Shown here one piece after another: positions 8,658-16,620 of a stretch of DNA of 64,000 nt. The stretch comes from Gammaproteobacteria bacterium (GTDB lineage: Bacteria > Pseudomonadota > Gammaproteobacteria > Xanthomonadales > SZUA-36): the NCBI GenBank assembly GCA_021772915.1, contig JAJFLB010000060.1, positions 81,935-145,934 on the forward strand, in the 5' to 3' direction. The notes under the pieces were generated by a model. It searched no databases. It saw only the letters and a list, made by a program, of their open reading frames with translations, and was not told where the DNA came from. A program made the translations under genes and the position numbers. Positions within the stretch are counted from its first letter, which is position 1. The number at the start of each line of letters is the position of its first letter.

Positions 8658-9401
8658 ATGTTTGGGTATTTCTATGGCATCTTAACGTTTGCCCTGCTGG
8701 CCATTATCATCAATGCCATCAAGATCCTGCGCGAATACGAGCGTGGGGTCATTTTCCAGCTTGGCCGGTTTTGGAAGGTCAAGGGTCCCGGGCTGATCAT
8801 CGTCATCCCGGTAATCCAGCAGATGGTGCGCGTGGGTCTGCGCGTTATTGTGATGGACGTGCCCACGCAGGATGTCATCTCGCGTGACAATGTGTCGGTA
8901 AAGGTCAATGCGGTGGTCTATTTCCGGGTGATCGACCCGGAGAAAGCGATCATTCAGGTGGAAAAGTACCTGGATGCCGTGAGCCAGTTGGCGCAGACCA
9001 CGCTGCGCTCGGTGCTGGGCCAGCACGAACTGGACGAAATGCTGTCCGACCGAGATTCGTTGAACAAGGATATCCAGGCTATTCTGGATCGCCAGACCGA
9101 CGCCTGGGGCATCAAGGTGTCCATGGTCGAGATCAAGCACGTGGACCTGGACGAGAGCATGATCCGCGCCATCGCCGCACAAGCTGAGGCGGAACGTCAG
9201 CGCCGTGCCAAGGTGATCCATGCCACTGGTGAGAAACAGGCAGCAACAGAGTTGGTGGAAGCCGCGAAAACACTCAGCGTCGAACCCAATGCAATCCAGT
9301 TGCGTTATCTGCAGACCCTGACGGAAATCGCCGGCGAAAACAGCTCGACCATCGTGTTTCCACTGGACCTGATCGAGAAGCTCAAGAAAGCCACAGACTG
9401 A
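8658..9401 (+). CDS. Slipin (SPFH/stomatin-like membrane protein)
   Basis: An N-terminal hydrophobic hairpin (about residues 5-20) anchors a PHB/SPFH domain ([21 protein letters not shown], then [22 protein letters not shown]) followed by a coiled-coil rich in Ala/Glu/Arg ([19 protein letters not shown]). At 247 residues it is a typical bacterial slipin. Such proteins form membrane microdomain oligomers and are substrates or partners of NfeD proteases. The ribosome binding site AAGGAG lies 8 bases before the ATG. It forms an operon with the preceding nfeD-type gene. Confidence 0.93.
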   Translation: MFGYFYGILTFALLAIIINAIKILREYERGVIFQLGRFWKVKGPGLIIVIPVIQQMVRVGLRVIVMDVPTQDVISRDNVSVKVNAVVYFRVIDPEKAIIQVEKYLDAVSQLAQTTLRSVLGQHELDEMLSDRDSLNKDIQAILDRQTDAWGIKVSMVEIKHVDLDESMIRAIAAQAEAERQRRAKVIHATGEKQAATELVEAAKTLSVEPNAIQLRYLQTLTEIAGENSSTIVFPLDLIEKLKKATD

Positions 9402-9410
9402 CTGTTTAAA

Positions 9411-9466
9411 GGGGAAAGGGGTCGGATCCAATGTACACATTAATTGGATCCGACCCTTTTTCTCAT
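9411..9466. repeat. Full palindrome-family copy
   Basis: AAAGGGGTCGGATCCAAT and AATTGGATCCGACCC arms flank the loop GTACACATT and begin about 10 bases after the slipin stop. A T-run follows, so it could terminate the nfeD-slipin operon. Confidence 0.85.
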
Positions 9467-9527
9467 AATAAATAAATCTGAAATTCCTCATTGTCAAGAT
9501 GATTCGGACTCGTTACTATTTATCACT

Positions 9528-10100
9528 ATGCCGAAAAGCCCAAAGGCCACTGACAGGGAGCTAGCAGAGCTCGTGCTGCAGCTTGGCCGCGTGGCCTACG
9601 CAGATTGTGGTGCTGGTGGTTTAACCCATGGGCAATGGGCAGCGCTCCGATTTTTTTCCCGAGCCAACCGCTTTTCCCGCACCGTATCTGCTTTTGCGGA
9701 TTACCATGCCACCACCCGGTCTAGCGCCTCGCAAAAAATCAGCACCCTGGTGGAACAAGGTTATCTAACCCGACATCGGTCTCAGCGAGACGGCCGGTCG
9801 ACGCGCTTTGAACTGACCCGGCCTTCTTTGAAGTTGCTCCAGGACGATCCGTTCAAGTCGGTGGTTGCTGCTTCCCAGCAACTAACACCCTCTACGCGTG
9901 ACAAGACGGTCCAATGCCTTCAACAGATGCTGGGCGAACTCTCAACCTTACGAGGCTGCGGGGTTTTTGGCATCTGCGACTTATGTCAACACCTGCAGAT
10001 CATTGAAGCGCAAAGCTCGGAATCCTTTGCTTGTGGGTTGCTGCACGAGCCGTTGGAACGGGAGGAAACTCACATGATCTGCGCGCGCTTTGTGCCGTAA
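9528..10100 (+). CDS. MarR-family regulator with C-terminal cysteine cluster
   Basis: The 190-residue protein starts at ATG 9528. Residues about 35-105 form a MarR-type winged helix (GLTHGQWAALRFF, then TTRSSASQKISTLVEQGYLTRHRSQRDGRSTRFELT). The C-terminal part carries GCGVFGICDLCQHL plus another cysteine (FACGLLHE), a cluster that could bind metal or an Fe-S cluster or act as a redox sensor. MarR proteins usually repress nearby genes through palindromic operators. The next operon downstream (Mrp-Nfu-SagB) has such a palindrome over its promoter and deals with Fe-S clusters, so regulation of that operon is a reasonable inference but not shown. Confidence 0.85.
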   Translation: MPKSPKATDRELAELVLQLGRVAYADCGAGGLTHGQWAALRFFSRANRFSRTVSAFADYHATTRSSASQKISTLVEQGYLTRHRSQRDGRSTRFELTRPSLKLLQDDPFKSVVAASQQLTPSTRDKTVQCLQQMLGELSTLRGCGVFGICDLCQHLQIIEAQSSESFACGLLHEPLEREETHMICARFVP

Positions 10101-10404
10101 ATGGGCTGAAACGACAGCACAACTATACCAGGCAGGTGCAGCTAGAGACTGCAAATTTTTCAATGTAAGAAAAGAATCCCGTGCCCGTTTGGAGAGCTAT
10201 AAGCATTAACTGCATCGGGCACAGGACCCAAAGCGGTGCGAAAACAAGGGCTGAGGCCCCTGGACCCACCTGCATCACATAGGCGGAATCGCACCTGTCA
10301 TCGAAGCCAACCAACCACGCATGACCTTCAGCAACCAGATGTTGCACGGCGTAGCATTCTGGCTTCAGATTAATTCCAAACCAATCTATTGGATTTCCGC
10401 ACGA
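10101..10404. other. Intergenic stretch without a supported gene
   Basis: Short frames exist on the minus strand here, but none has a recognisable domain, a good ribosome binding site or a hydrophobic pattern that persuades me. I see no repeat or RNA signature. It may be leader DNA of the downstream operon or decayed sequence. Confidence 0.5.
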
Positions 10405-10439
10405 TTGTCAATATAGTTAGGACTTGATACTATATTGAC
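10405..10439 (+). promoter_or_regulatory. Sigma-70 promoter with perfect 11+11 palindromic operator
   Basis: TTGTCA (10405-10410) and TACTAT (10428-10433) are separated by exactly 17 bases. A perfect inverted repeat GTCAATATAGT (10407-10417) and ACTATATTGAC (10429-10439) with an 11-base spacer covers both boxes. This is a classic repressor operator layout. It faces the Mrp-Nfu-SagB operon, leaving a leader of about 180 bases. Confidence 0.75.
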
Positions 10440-10620
10440 CGGTGCTAATATTTTACGACCACGGTCACGGCACCCAGGAAATGACGCGTGCCTGATTCAG
10501 ACATTGTTCAAATTCAAGCCCAACCCGCAGTAATGGCCTGCACGTGATGCTGCGTACGATGATGCACAACGCAGCTGCTGCGTGAGGGATACCCGATCGA
10601 GCGACCGGAGGAACCAGGTA

Positions 10621-11865
10621 ATGGCAACGACAGGAACAAAGCAAGATCATGATCATGGGCCCAAGGCATCGGCACACGCAGAGTCCCTGCCTGGAATCCG
10701 TTACCTCATCGCGGTGGGCAGTGGCAAGGGAGGTGTTGGGAAATCAACTGTGGCGGTCAACCTCGCGCTCGCACTCAAGCACTTCGGGGGCAATATCGGG
10801 CTGGTAGATGCGGACGTCCTGGGACCCAGCATCCCGGGAATGCTGGGGCTACCGACCGGCGAACAGCTTAGAATGACGTCGGATAACAAGATTCAGCCGA
10901 TCGAGTGCCACGGCCTGCAGGCGGTGTCGATGGGTCTGGTCACAGGGGACGACTCACCTGCCATCTTGCGTGGGCCGATGGTGAGTAAGTACCTGCGCAT
11001 GTTGATCGCAAACGTGCAGTGGAGCACTCTGGATTACCTGATTCTCGACCTGCCACCGGGTACCGGCGACACCCAACTAACGCTCGCGCAGAGTTTTCCT
11101 CTTTCAGGTGCGGTCATCGTAACGACGCCGCAAGATGTGAGCCTCAGGATCGCTCGTCGCGGCCTGCGTATGTTCGAAACAGTGAATGTTCCCATCCTCG
11201 GCATCATCGAGAATATGAGCACCTTCACCTGTCCCCATTGCGGGAAGGGCACTGACGTCTTCAGCCACGGCGGGGGTGAGCGGATGAGCCGGGAGCTCGG
11301 CGTTCCATTTCTGGGTGCAATTCCCCTGGACGCCGAGATTGTGACCAGCGGAGACGCAGGACGTCCGATCGTGCTCGAAAAGCCAAACTCAGTCGCCGCC
11401 AAGGCGTACCTGGCCATCGCTACGGAGCTGACCGGTCAGCTCCTGGGACATTCGTCGGCGGCGCTCAGGCCATTCGCGTGGAACTGGGAAACCGGTGACG
11501 GCGAGCCACTTTGGGTTAAAGCCGCGGTCCGTCCACAGGGGTCACCGACTACAGCCGTTGGTTTTCGGCGTCGGGACGAGCGGACAATTTCGATTCTTTG
11601 GGAGGACGGTCATCGCCAGGACTTCGATGTCCGGGACCTTCGGCTGGCTTGCCATTGTGCCTTGTGCGTCGAAGAAATGAGCGGCCAGCCCCTTCTCGAC
11701 CCGAAGACCGTACGTCCTGACGTGGCCCCACGTACGGTTTCGAGCGTCGGCAACTACGCCTTCTCGGTCAACTGGAGCGACGGCCACAGCACCGGTATTT
11801 ACGCCTACACTGCGCTGCGCGAGCTGGGCGAGCAGAGTGCGACGGGAGATGTCGTAGATGTCTGA
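10621..11865 (+). CDS. Mrp/ApbC-type Fe-S carrier ATPase with C-terminal DUF971 domain
   Basis: The 414-residue protein has a histidine-containing N-terminus (KQDHDHG) and a deviant Walker A GKGGVGKS at residues 35-42. It has Walker B-like LDLPPGTGDTQL and a CPHC metal-cluster motif at 204-207, as in Mrp/NBP35 carriers that bind and transfer 4Fe-4S clusters. From about residue 315 it continues into a DUF971 domain (FRRRDERTISILWEDGHRQDF, then LRLACHCALCVEE), also seen at the N-terminus of gamma-butyrobetaine hydroxylases. ATG 10621 has GGAGG upstream. It overlaps the Nfu gene by 8 bases, so they are co-translated. Confidence 0.9.
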   Translation: MATTGTKQDHDHGPKASAHAESLPGIRYLIAVGSGKGGVGKSTVAVNLALALKHFGGNIGLVDADVLGPSIPGMLGLPTGEQLRMTSDNKIQPIECHGLQAVSMGLVTGDDSPAILRGPMVSKYLRMLIANVQWSTLDYLILDLPPGTGDTQLTLAQSFPLSGAVIVTTPQDVSLRIARRGLRMFETVNVPILGIIENMSTFTCPHCGKGTDVFSHGGGERMSRELGVPFLGAIPLDAEIVTSGDAGRPIVLEKPNSVAAKAYLAIATELTGQLLGHSSAALRPFAWNWETGDGEPLWVKAAVRPQGSPTTAVGFRRRDERTISILWEDGHRQDFDVRDLRLACHCALCVEEMSGQPLLDPKTVRPDVAPRTVSSVGNYAFSVNWSDGHSTGIYAYTALRELGEQSATGDVVDV

Positions 11866-12487
11866 AATGGTCATGAACCCCTCGTTGATCACCATCCGGG
11901 CTGAAACCTCCATCGCGGATCCCGATTCCTGTAAATTTACACTCAATAGGATGGTGAATCCCGGCGAGCCCGTATTCTTCGACAATCCAGACCGGGCTGC
12001 GGGATCACCGCTCGTCGAACGGCTGTTTGCGTTGGCAGGTGTCGCACACGTCCTGGTTGCCGGCAATGTCGTCACCATCGGAAAAAAGCAGATCGCGTCC
12101 TGGGACCACCTGAGACCTGAAGTCGGAACCGCAATCCGGAAACAACTCAACACCGGTGTGCGGGCCATCCGCGAAACGCCGCGACCTCCACCTCCCGGGA
12201 ATCGGAACGATGACGGGATCCAGGCAGTCGTCCAGGATTTGCTCGACCAGGAAACCAACCCTTCTATCGCCTCGCATGGCGGGAAGATTTCCATCATCAA
12301 AGTGAGGGACCGCAACCTTTACATCGAGATGTCCGGTGGTTGTCAGGGTTGTGCTGCCTCCCAGGTTACGCTGCGCCAGGGCTTCGAGACAATGGTTCGA
12401 CGGGTAGCCCCTGAAGTCGTCGATATCGTCGACGTCACTGACCACGCCTCCGGCACCAGTCCCTTCTACAAGCACGCCAACGCATGA
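11858..12487 (+). CDS. Nfu-type Fe-S scaffold (Nfu_N plus NifU C-terminal domain)
   Basis: Residues about 8-95 match the Nfu N-terminal scaffold domain (LNRMVNPGEPVFFDNPD, then SPLVERLFALAGVAHVLVAGN). Residues about 118-195 form the NifU-like C-terminal domain with the cluster-binding Cys162-x-x-Cys165 in GGCQGCAASQVTL. Together they make a full-length carrier that assembles or delivers Fe-S clusters. A proline-rich linker (RPPPPGN) joins the domains. The gene overlaps both neighbours (8 and 4 bases), which indicates strict co-expression with the Mrp ATPase and the SagB-like flavoenzyme. Confidence 0.9.
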   Translation: MSEMVMNPSLITIRAETSIADPDSCKFTLNRMVNPGEPVFFDNPDRAAGSPLVERLFALAGVAHVLVAGNVVTIGKKQIASWDHLRPEVGTAIRKQLNTGVRAIRETPRPPPPGNRNDDGIQAVVQDLLDQETNPSIASHGGKISIIKVRDRNLYIEMSGGCQGCAASQVTLRQGFETMVRRVAPEVVDIVDVTDHASGTSPFYKHANA

Positions 12488-14268
12488 CCGGGGAGCTGCG
12501 AGGGACACGGGTGTCGAGTGTCAATCACTGCAGAGAGCCGACCAACCACAGGGACCGGCCGACGCTGGAGGTTACGCTGGCGTACCACCAACACTCCAAG
12601 CATTTCCCCTCCCGATTTGCGCCCTCACTTGGCTACATGGACTGGGAGACACAACCGAATCCATTCCGTCGCTTCGAGGGAGCCCGCACCTTTCCCCTGG
12701 GGTTTGAAAGCGTTGGCCCCCGGCCGCGCTACGAGCCTGCATTCGTCCCTGGGCAAGTCAATCCAGCACCACTGAATTTGGCGACCGTAGCTCGGTTCTT
12801 CTGCGATGCGTTGGCGCTGTCTGCGTGGAAGGAGATGTCGAATGCCCGCTGGCCGCTGCGTGTCAACCCCTCGAGCGGAAACCTCCATCCCACGGAGGGT
12901 TACCTGATCAGTGGACCTCTCCCGGGCCTGCACGACAAGCCCGCCGTCTACCACTATGCACCGCTGGTTCATGCGCTTGAGCTCCGGGTCGAGCTGTCCA
13001 TGGAGGATTGGCGTGCCATTTCCGCGCAGCTTCCCAAAAACGCACTCCTCATCGGTTTCACCTCCATCCACTGGCGCGAGTCGTGGAAGTACGGCGAGCG
13101 GGCGTTTCGGTACTGCCATCACGATGTGGGGCACGCGATCGCGTGCGTTTCAGTGGCCGCTGCTGGACTCGGCTGGGATACCCGGCTGCTGGAAGGCGTC
13201 GTTGATGAAGATCTCGCCACGCTCCTTGGCGTCCATCTGCAGACCGGAATTGAGGCCGAGCACCCCGACTGCTTAATCGTCGTGTTCCCGCAAAGTGGCT
13301 GCCTGGATGTCGAGATGCAGCGGAGCTTCCGGCTCAAAACCGATCTCGTCGCCGCCCTACGCGCCGCGAACTGGATGGGGCGAAGGAACATACTCAGCCA
13401 GGACCACCACGATTGGCCGGCCATCGATGAGGTTGCCGCTGCCACGGAAAAGTGTAGGCCGCCCAGCGACGACTTCTGGTCGTCGTTCTCCCACCCCAAT
13501 GATTCTCTCGAGCTGCACGACTCGCCCCTATCTCTTCGAAGCATGATTCATCAGCGGCGCAGCGCGGTTGGGCTCGACGCAAGCACCGACATCACGCGAG
13601 AAGCGTTCTATCAGATCCTACTGAAGGTGATGCCCGGATCCAACCAGATCCCGTTCACTAGCCTGCCCTGGCACCCATGTATCGACGTCCTGCTCTTCGT
13701 ACATCGCGTTGAGGGGCTATCGTCCGGTCTGTATGTGCTGTTGCGTGACCCCGCACGCAGAAACGTGCTTCGGTGCGCAATGGAGCCCAGCTTTTTATGG
13801 CGCAGACCCGATGGGTGTCCAAGCTCCTTGCCGCTCTTCTTTCTTCTGGAGGGAGACTTCCGCGACGCAGCCCAGCAGACGAGCTGCGACCAGGCGATCG
13901 CGGCGGACGGTGCGTTTGCCGTTGCAATGCTCGCTGAGTATCGCAAACCTCTCGAGGATTTCGGTTCCTGGTTCTACCGGCGGCTGTATTGGGAGACGGG
14001 TGTCATTGGCCAGATCCTCTACCTCGAGGCAGAGGCAGCCGGGATTCGCGGTACGGGGATCGGATGTTTTTTCGACGACCTGACCCATCGCGTCTTCGGG
14101 CTTGAGGGCGATCGCTTCCAGGTGCTCTACCACTTCACGATGGGAGTGGCGGTCGACGACCCGCGTCTGCGAACCCTTCCCCCTTATCAACACCTCGCTG
14201 TCAACTCTAAGGGGTCGGAGCCAATTAATCCAATTGGATCCGACCTCTTTTTCGACTCTGGCACTTGA
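12484..14268 (+). CDS. SagB/ThcOx-type double-domain nitroreductase
   Basis: The 594-residue protein has two nitroreductase-like halves. The first (about 60-320) contains the SagB-type signature WPLRVNPSSGNLHPTEGYL and YHHDVGHAIACVSVAAAGLGW-like residues. The second (about 350-575) has SMIHQRRSAVGLD, then ETGVIGQILYLEAEAAGIRGTGIG. SagB-family flavoproteins oxidise azolines or reduce other substrates with FMN, but many stand-alone members have no known substrate. The start overlaps the Nfu stop (ATGA). Its last 19 or so codons lie inside a dispersed palindrome at 14211-14279, so the native C-terminus has been replaced by repeat-encoded residues. Confidence 0.8.
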   Translation: MTGELRGTRVSSVNHCREPTNHRDRPTLEVTLAYHQHSKHFPSRFAPSLGYMDWETQPNPFRRFEGARTFPLGFESVGPRPRYEPAFVPGQVNPAPLNLATVARFFCDALALSAWKEMSNARWPLRVNPSSGNLHPTEGYLISGPLPGLHDKPAVYHYAPLVHALELRVELSMEDWRAISAQLPKNALLIGFTSIHWRESWKYGERAFRYCHHDVGHAIACVSVAAAGLGWDTRLLEGVVDEDLATLLGVHLQTGIEAEHPDCLIVVFPQSGCLDVEMQRSFRLKTDLVAALRAANWMGRRNILSQDHHDWPAIDEVAAATEKCRPPSDDFWSSFSHPNDSLELHDSPLSLRSMIHQRRSAVGLDASTDITREAFYQILLKVMPGSNQIPFTSLPWHPCIDVLLFVHRVEGLSSGLYVLLRDPARRNVLRCAMEPSFLWRRPDGCPSSLPLFFLLEGDFRDAAQQTSCDQAIAADGAFAVAMLAEYRKPLEDFGSWFYRRLYWETGVIGQILYLEAEAAGIRGTGIGCFFDDLTHRVFGLEGDRFQVLYHFTMGVAVDDPRLRTLPPYQHLAVNSKGSEPINPIGSDLFFDSGT

Positions 14269-14279
14269 CTCTGACCCCA
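14211..14279. repeat. Palindrome plus second box, overlapping a coding 3' end
   Basis: GGGGTCGGAGCCAATTAATC and CAATTGGATCCGACCTC form the palindrome. CTCTGGCACTTGACTCTGACCCC follows at 14257-14279. The SagB-like reading frame runs through the palindrome and stops inside the second box (TGA 14266-14268). Confidence 0.85.
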
Positions 14280-14327
14280 TGCCTTTCGTCAAGCCAATAG
14301 ACTGGCCCACGCGCGCCGGCGTGATCC

Positions 14328-16025
14328 TTACCTTGGGAAAGCCTGCTTTGCCGATGGCGATCCCGGGACCGATGTTTCGGCAACGACCGGCTCGACTTTC
14401 CAGATTGGATTCCAGCCATCCAACTCGTACCGATCTGTCATCGGAAATCCCGGCGGACGGATATCCTCCAGCCTTTTGTCAAACGTGATCCTCGTGGCGA
14501 ATCTTGGCTCCGTCGCCGTCAGGGAACCGGACGTTACGCTGCCGAAAATGTATAGGGTTGCGTCTTCCCTTGACCTGTAGCTCCTGACCGCAAATTGAAG
14601 TTTGGCGTAAATGGACGCGTAAATGTTCAGGTCTCCCGGGCCGGTGACTTCGGGTTCGGCCACAACGATGGACCTGTCGGAAACCAGTCCCAGGTAATCC
14701 TCGGGGTGATCACTGGCAACAGGATCGTGGGCATAGACCAGGTCGCCCTCGATGATGATCCTCTTGGGCGAATAAACCAGCACCTTGCCCTCGACAGTAC
14801 CGCTCAGGTAGAGCATTGCCCGGTTGATGCCAAGTAGATATGCCGAATCCAGCGTCAATTCGACTCGCTGCCCGGGTTCCTCCGAATCAACGGGCTGCCA
14901 AATAAAGGAGCCGTCGGGATAGAAGGTGATCCGGGTGTCCTGATCAAAATAATGTACCTGCTCAGATCCGAACCCGGAGTCATCAGGAAAGGGAATATAG
15001 CGCCTCGGCAACTGAATTCTTCTGACCCCGGTCTCCAGCCCACCCAGGAAGATCTCGTCGCGCCGGACCCGTCCCTTTGCGTGGCTCGTGTTGACCTTGC
15101 GAAACGTGGTCGTCACCTTACCGTGGAATACCGGCCTGGTCCCCCGCTCATACCCTACTTGGATCTCCGAATTGGAGTGGAAGCGCCCGTCGATCTGGTC
15201 GTCGTTGACCTGCACATACGGGTCCCAGCGGTTGACGAGTTGAGCGTAGTTCGAAAAGGAAAGGCGCTTCATACGCATTTGGGTGGAGAGCCTCTTCCCG
15301 TCCTTGATCGTGGAGACTTCGACGCTGACCTGCTCGATATCGGTATCGGCGTTTGCCGGTATTTTGCGGAAGGAGGTCGTGTAGGTCCGGCCTTCGTGTT
15401 CCCAGGTTATTGACGGGTCGGAAGGATCCATCCTGTCGAACTCACGGGACCAGTCGGCGAATTTCTCATTGAGCATGGCCTGCTGTTCAAGATGTATCAA
15501 TTCCACGGATGGTGCAGACCGGTCTGACTCCTGGTCACCAACACGAAGGGCTCGATTGCTCTCGACAATTGCCGCAATGATGTCCAGCCCGACCGACTGC
15601 GGTTCTCGAGACTCGGGGTGTTTTTCGGAGAAAACCGGAGGTGGCGGCGGAGCGTACTCGGCTGGCTCAATTTCGTCTGGGTCTGGCGGCAACTGGGGCG
15701 GATCGAGAACGAGTGACGCGGTCGTGGCCACGATTTCATCGGCCTCGGCAATGACCGGGTCGTTGTCAACCAACTCGGCTTCCACAGGACTCTTCACGGT
15801 CTCGGCGACCTCGATGGGGGCGTTCTCGCCGGCTTCTGACTCACTGAGGTGATCGCCGGTATCGGGCAGGAGCACGTTCACAAGCAACGCAGAGTGCGCG
15901 TCGCCGGGTTCGGGTCCGATCCTGAAGCCCAGGAACAGGAGTATGAGCGCGAGGTGGACTACGAGGGAAACACAGGCGGCCACGACCAGCGATCGGTTTG
16001 TCGCTTTCGGCCAGCGGCGCTTCAT
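14328..16025 (-). CDS. Membrane-anchored TonB-like N-terminus with large periplasmic domain, unknown function
   Basis: From ATG 16025 (AGGTGA ribosome binding site) the protein has a short basic N-terminus (MKRRWPKATNRS), one membrane helix (about residues 13-36), then an acidic, proline-rich stretch with PPPPPVF, as in TonB-type energy transducers. A region of about 370 residues follows (from GRTYTTSFRKIPA through FPDGSFIWQ-like strands to the end) that is beta-rich and that I do not recognise. A start at 16094 is also open. No TonB C-terminal fold or partner ExbBD genes are visible, so calling it TonB is not justified. Probably periplasmic and anchored in the inner membrane. Confidence 0.65.
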   Translation of the reverse strand: MKRRWPKATNRSLVVAACVSLVVHLALILLFLGFRIGPEPGDAHSALLVNVLLPDTGDHLSESEAGENAPIEVAETVKSPVEAELVDNDPVIAEADEIVATTASLVLDPPQLPPDPDEIEPAEYAPPPPPVFSEKHPESREPQSVGLDIIAAIVESNRALRVGDQESDRSAPSVELIHLEQQAMLNEKFADWSREFDRMDPSDPSITWEHEGRTYTTSFRKIPANADTDIEQVSVEVSTIKDGKRLSTQMRMKRLSFSNYAQLVNRWDPYVQVNDDQIDGRFHSNSEIQVGYERGTRPVFHGKVTTTFRKVNTSHAKGRVRRDEIFLGGLETGVRRIQLPRRYIPFPDDSGFGSEQVHYFDQDTRITFYPDGSFIWQPVDSEEPGQRVELTLDSAYLLGINRAMLYLSGTVEGKVLVYSPKRIIIEGDLVYAHDPVASDHPEDYLGLVSDRSIVVAEPEVTGPGDLNIYASIYAKLQFAVRSYRSREDATLYIFGSVTSGSLTATEPRFATRITFDKRLEDIRPPGFPMTDRYELDGWNPIWKVEPVVAETSVPGSPSAKQAFPR

Positions 16026-16173
16026 TAGGTAATCACCTGAAGTGATTTTCTCCTCGGATTTTTGGTTATCGGCTATCTCAGCATCAATGCCCAATCAGCA
16101 GAGCGCCTTTTTCGGATCCATCTATATCCAGTGTAGCGCACGGCTGGCGAATTGCACGAAACCGAAGCTCACC

Positions 16174-16220
16174 AAAAAGGGGTCGGATCCAATTAGATCA
16201 ATTGGATCCGACCCCTTTTC
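16174..16220. repeat. Full palindrome-family copy between divergent promoters
   Basis: AAAAAGGGGTCGGATCCAATT and AATTGGATCCGACCCCTTTT flank a short AGATC loop. This copy lies between two divergently transcribed genes, where a terminator would be unexpected. Confidence 0.9.
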
Positions 16221-16226
16221 TGGTTC

Positions 16227-16261
16227 TTGCAATAATGTATAGTGTGTAGTATATACTACAC
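16227..16261 (+). promoter_or_regulatory. Promoter with perfect 18-bp palindrome abutting an ATG
   Basis: TTGCAA (16227-16232), a 17-base spacer and TATATA (16250-16255) form a promoter. GTGTAGTAT/ATACTACAC (16244-16261) is a perfect palindrome ending one base before the ATG at 16262. The mRNA would be leaderless or nearly so, and the XRE product is the obvious candidate for binding the palindrome. Confidence 0.7.
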
Positions 16262-16612
16262 ATGAATTTTGGAGAACTTGTTAGAAAATCACGACTGAAA
16301 GCGCAGTCTGAGGATCGAAAATACTCACTCCGCAAGACGGCAGTGCGGGTCGGAATTCAACCCTCATACCTGAGCAAGATCGAACGGGAAGAACTGCCCC
16401 CGCCAGGTGAAGAGGTTATCTGCAAGTTATCCGAAGACCTGGGATTGGATACGGATGTGATGCTGGCCATGGCTGGCAAGGTTTCAACCGAGTTACTGGA
16501 AGTCATCCGTAGCCGTCCTGAATTGTTCGCAAAACTCTTGCGGGAACTCAAATCTGCACCCGATCACGCGGTGCTGAAGTTGGTCCGCGAGGTACGCGAT
16601 GGAGAATGGTAG
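16262..16612 (+). CDS. XRE-family regulator, probably autoregulated
   Basis: The 116-residue protein has an N-terminal helix-turn-helix (about residues 5-65: LVRKSRLKAQSEDRKYSLRK, then VGIQPSYLSKIEREELPPPGEE). The remainder is a helical C-terminal segment (STELLEVIRSRPELFAKLL) as in regulators that sense a partner or dimerise. No ribosome binding site precedes ATG 16262, where a promoter and a perfect palindrome end, so a leaderless transcript is likely. It is followed 8 bases later by a gene of unknown function; the pair behaves as one operon. Confidence 0.85.
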   Translation: MNFGELVRKSRLKAQSEDRKYSLRKTAVRVGIQPSYLSKIEREELPPPGEEVICKLSEDLGLDTDVMLAMAGKVSTELLEVIRSRPELFAKLLRELKSAPDHAVLKLVREVRDGEW

Positions 16613-16620
16613 GGAAAATC

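Noticed and set aside
9411..9466. Recurring GGATCC (BamHI) sites as cloning linkers or vector joints
   Set aside because: They are inside imperfect palindromes of differing sequence and loop, with compensating mutations in several copies, so they are natural repeats.
10123..10347. A 74-codon minus-strand frame in the gap before the Mrp operon
   Set aside because: No convincing start signal or family; hydrophobic part does not form a clear helix pattern.
14328..16025. TonB protein
   Set aside because: Only the N-terminal anchor and proline-rich stretch fit; the TonB C-terminal fold and ExbBD partners are missing.
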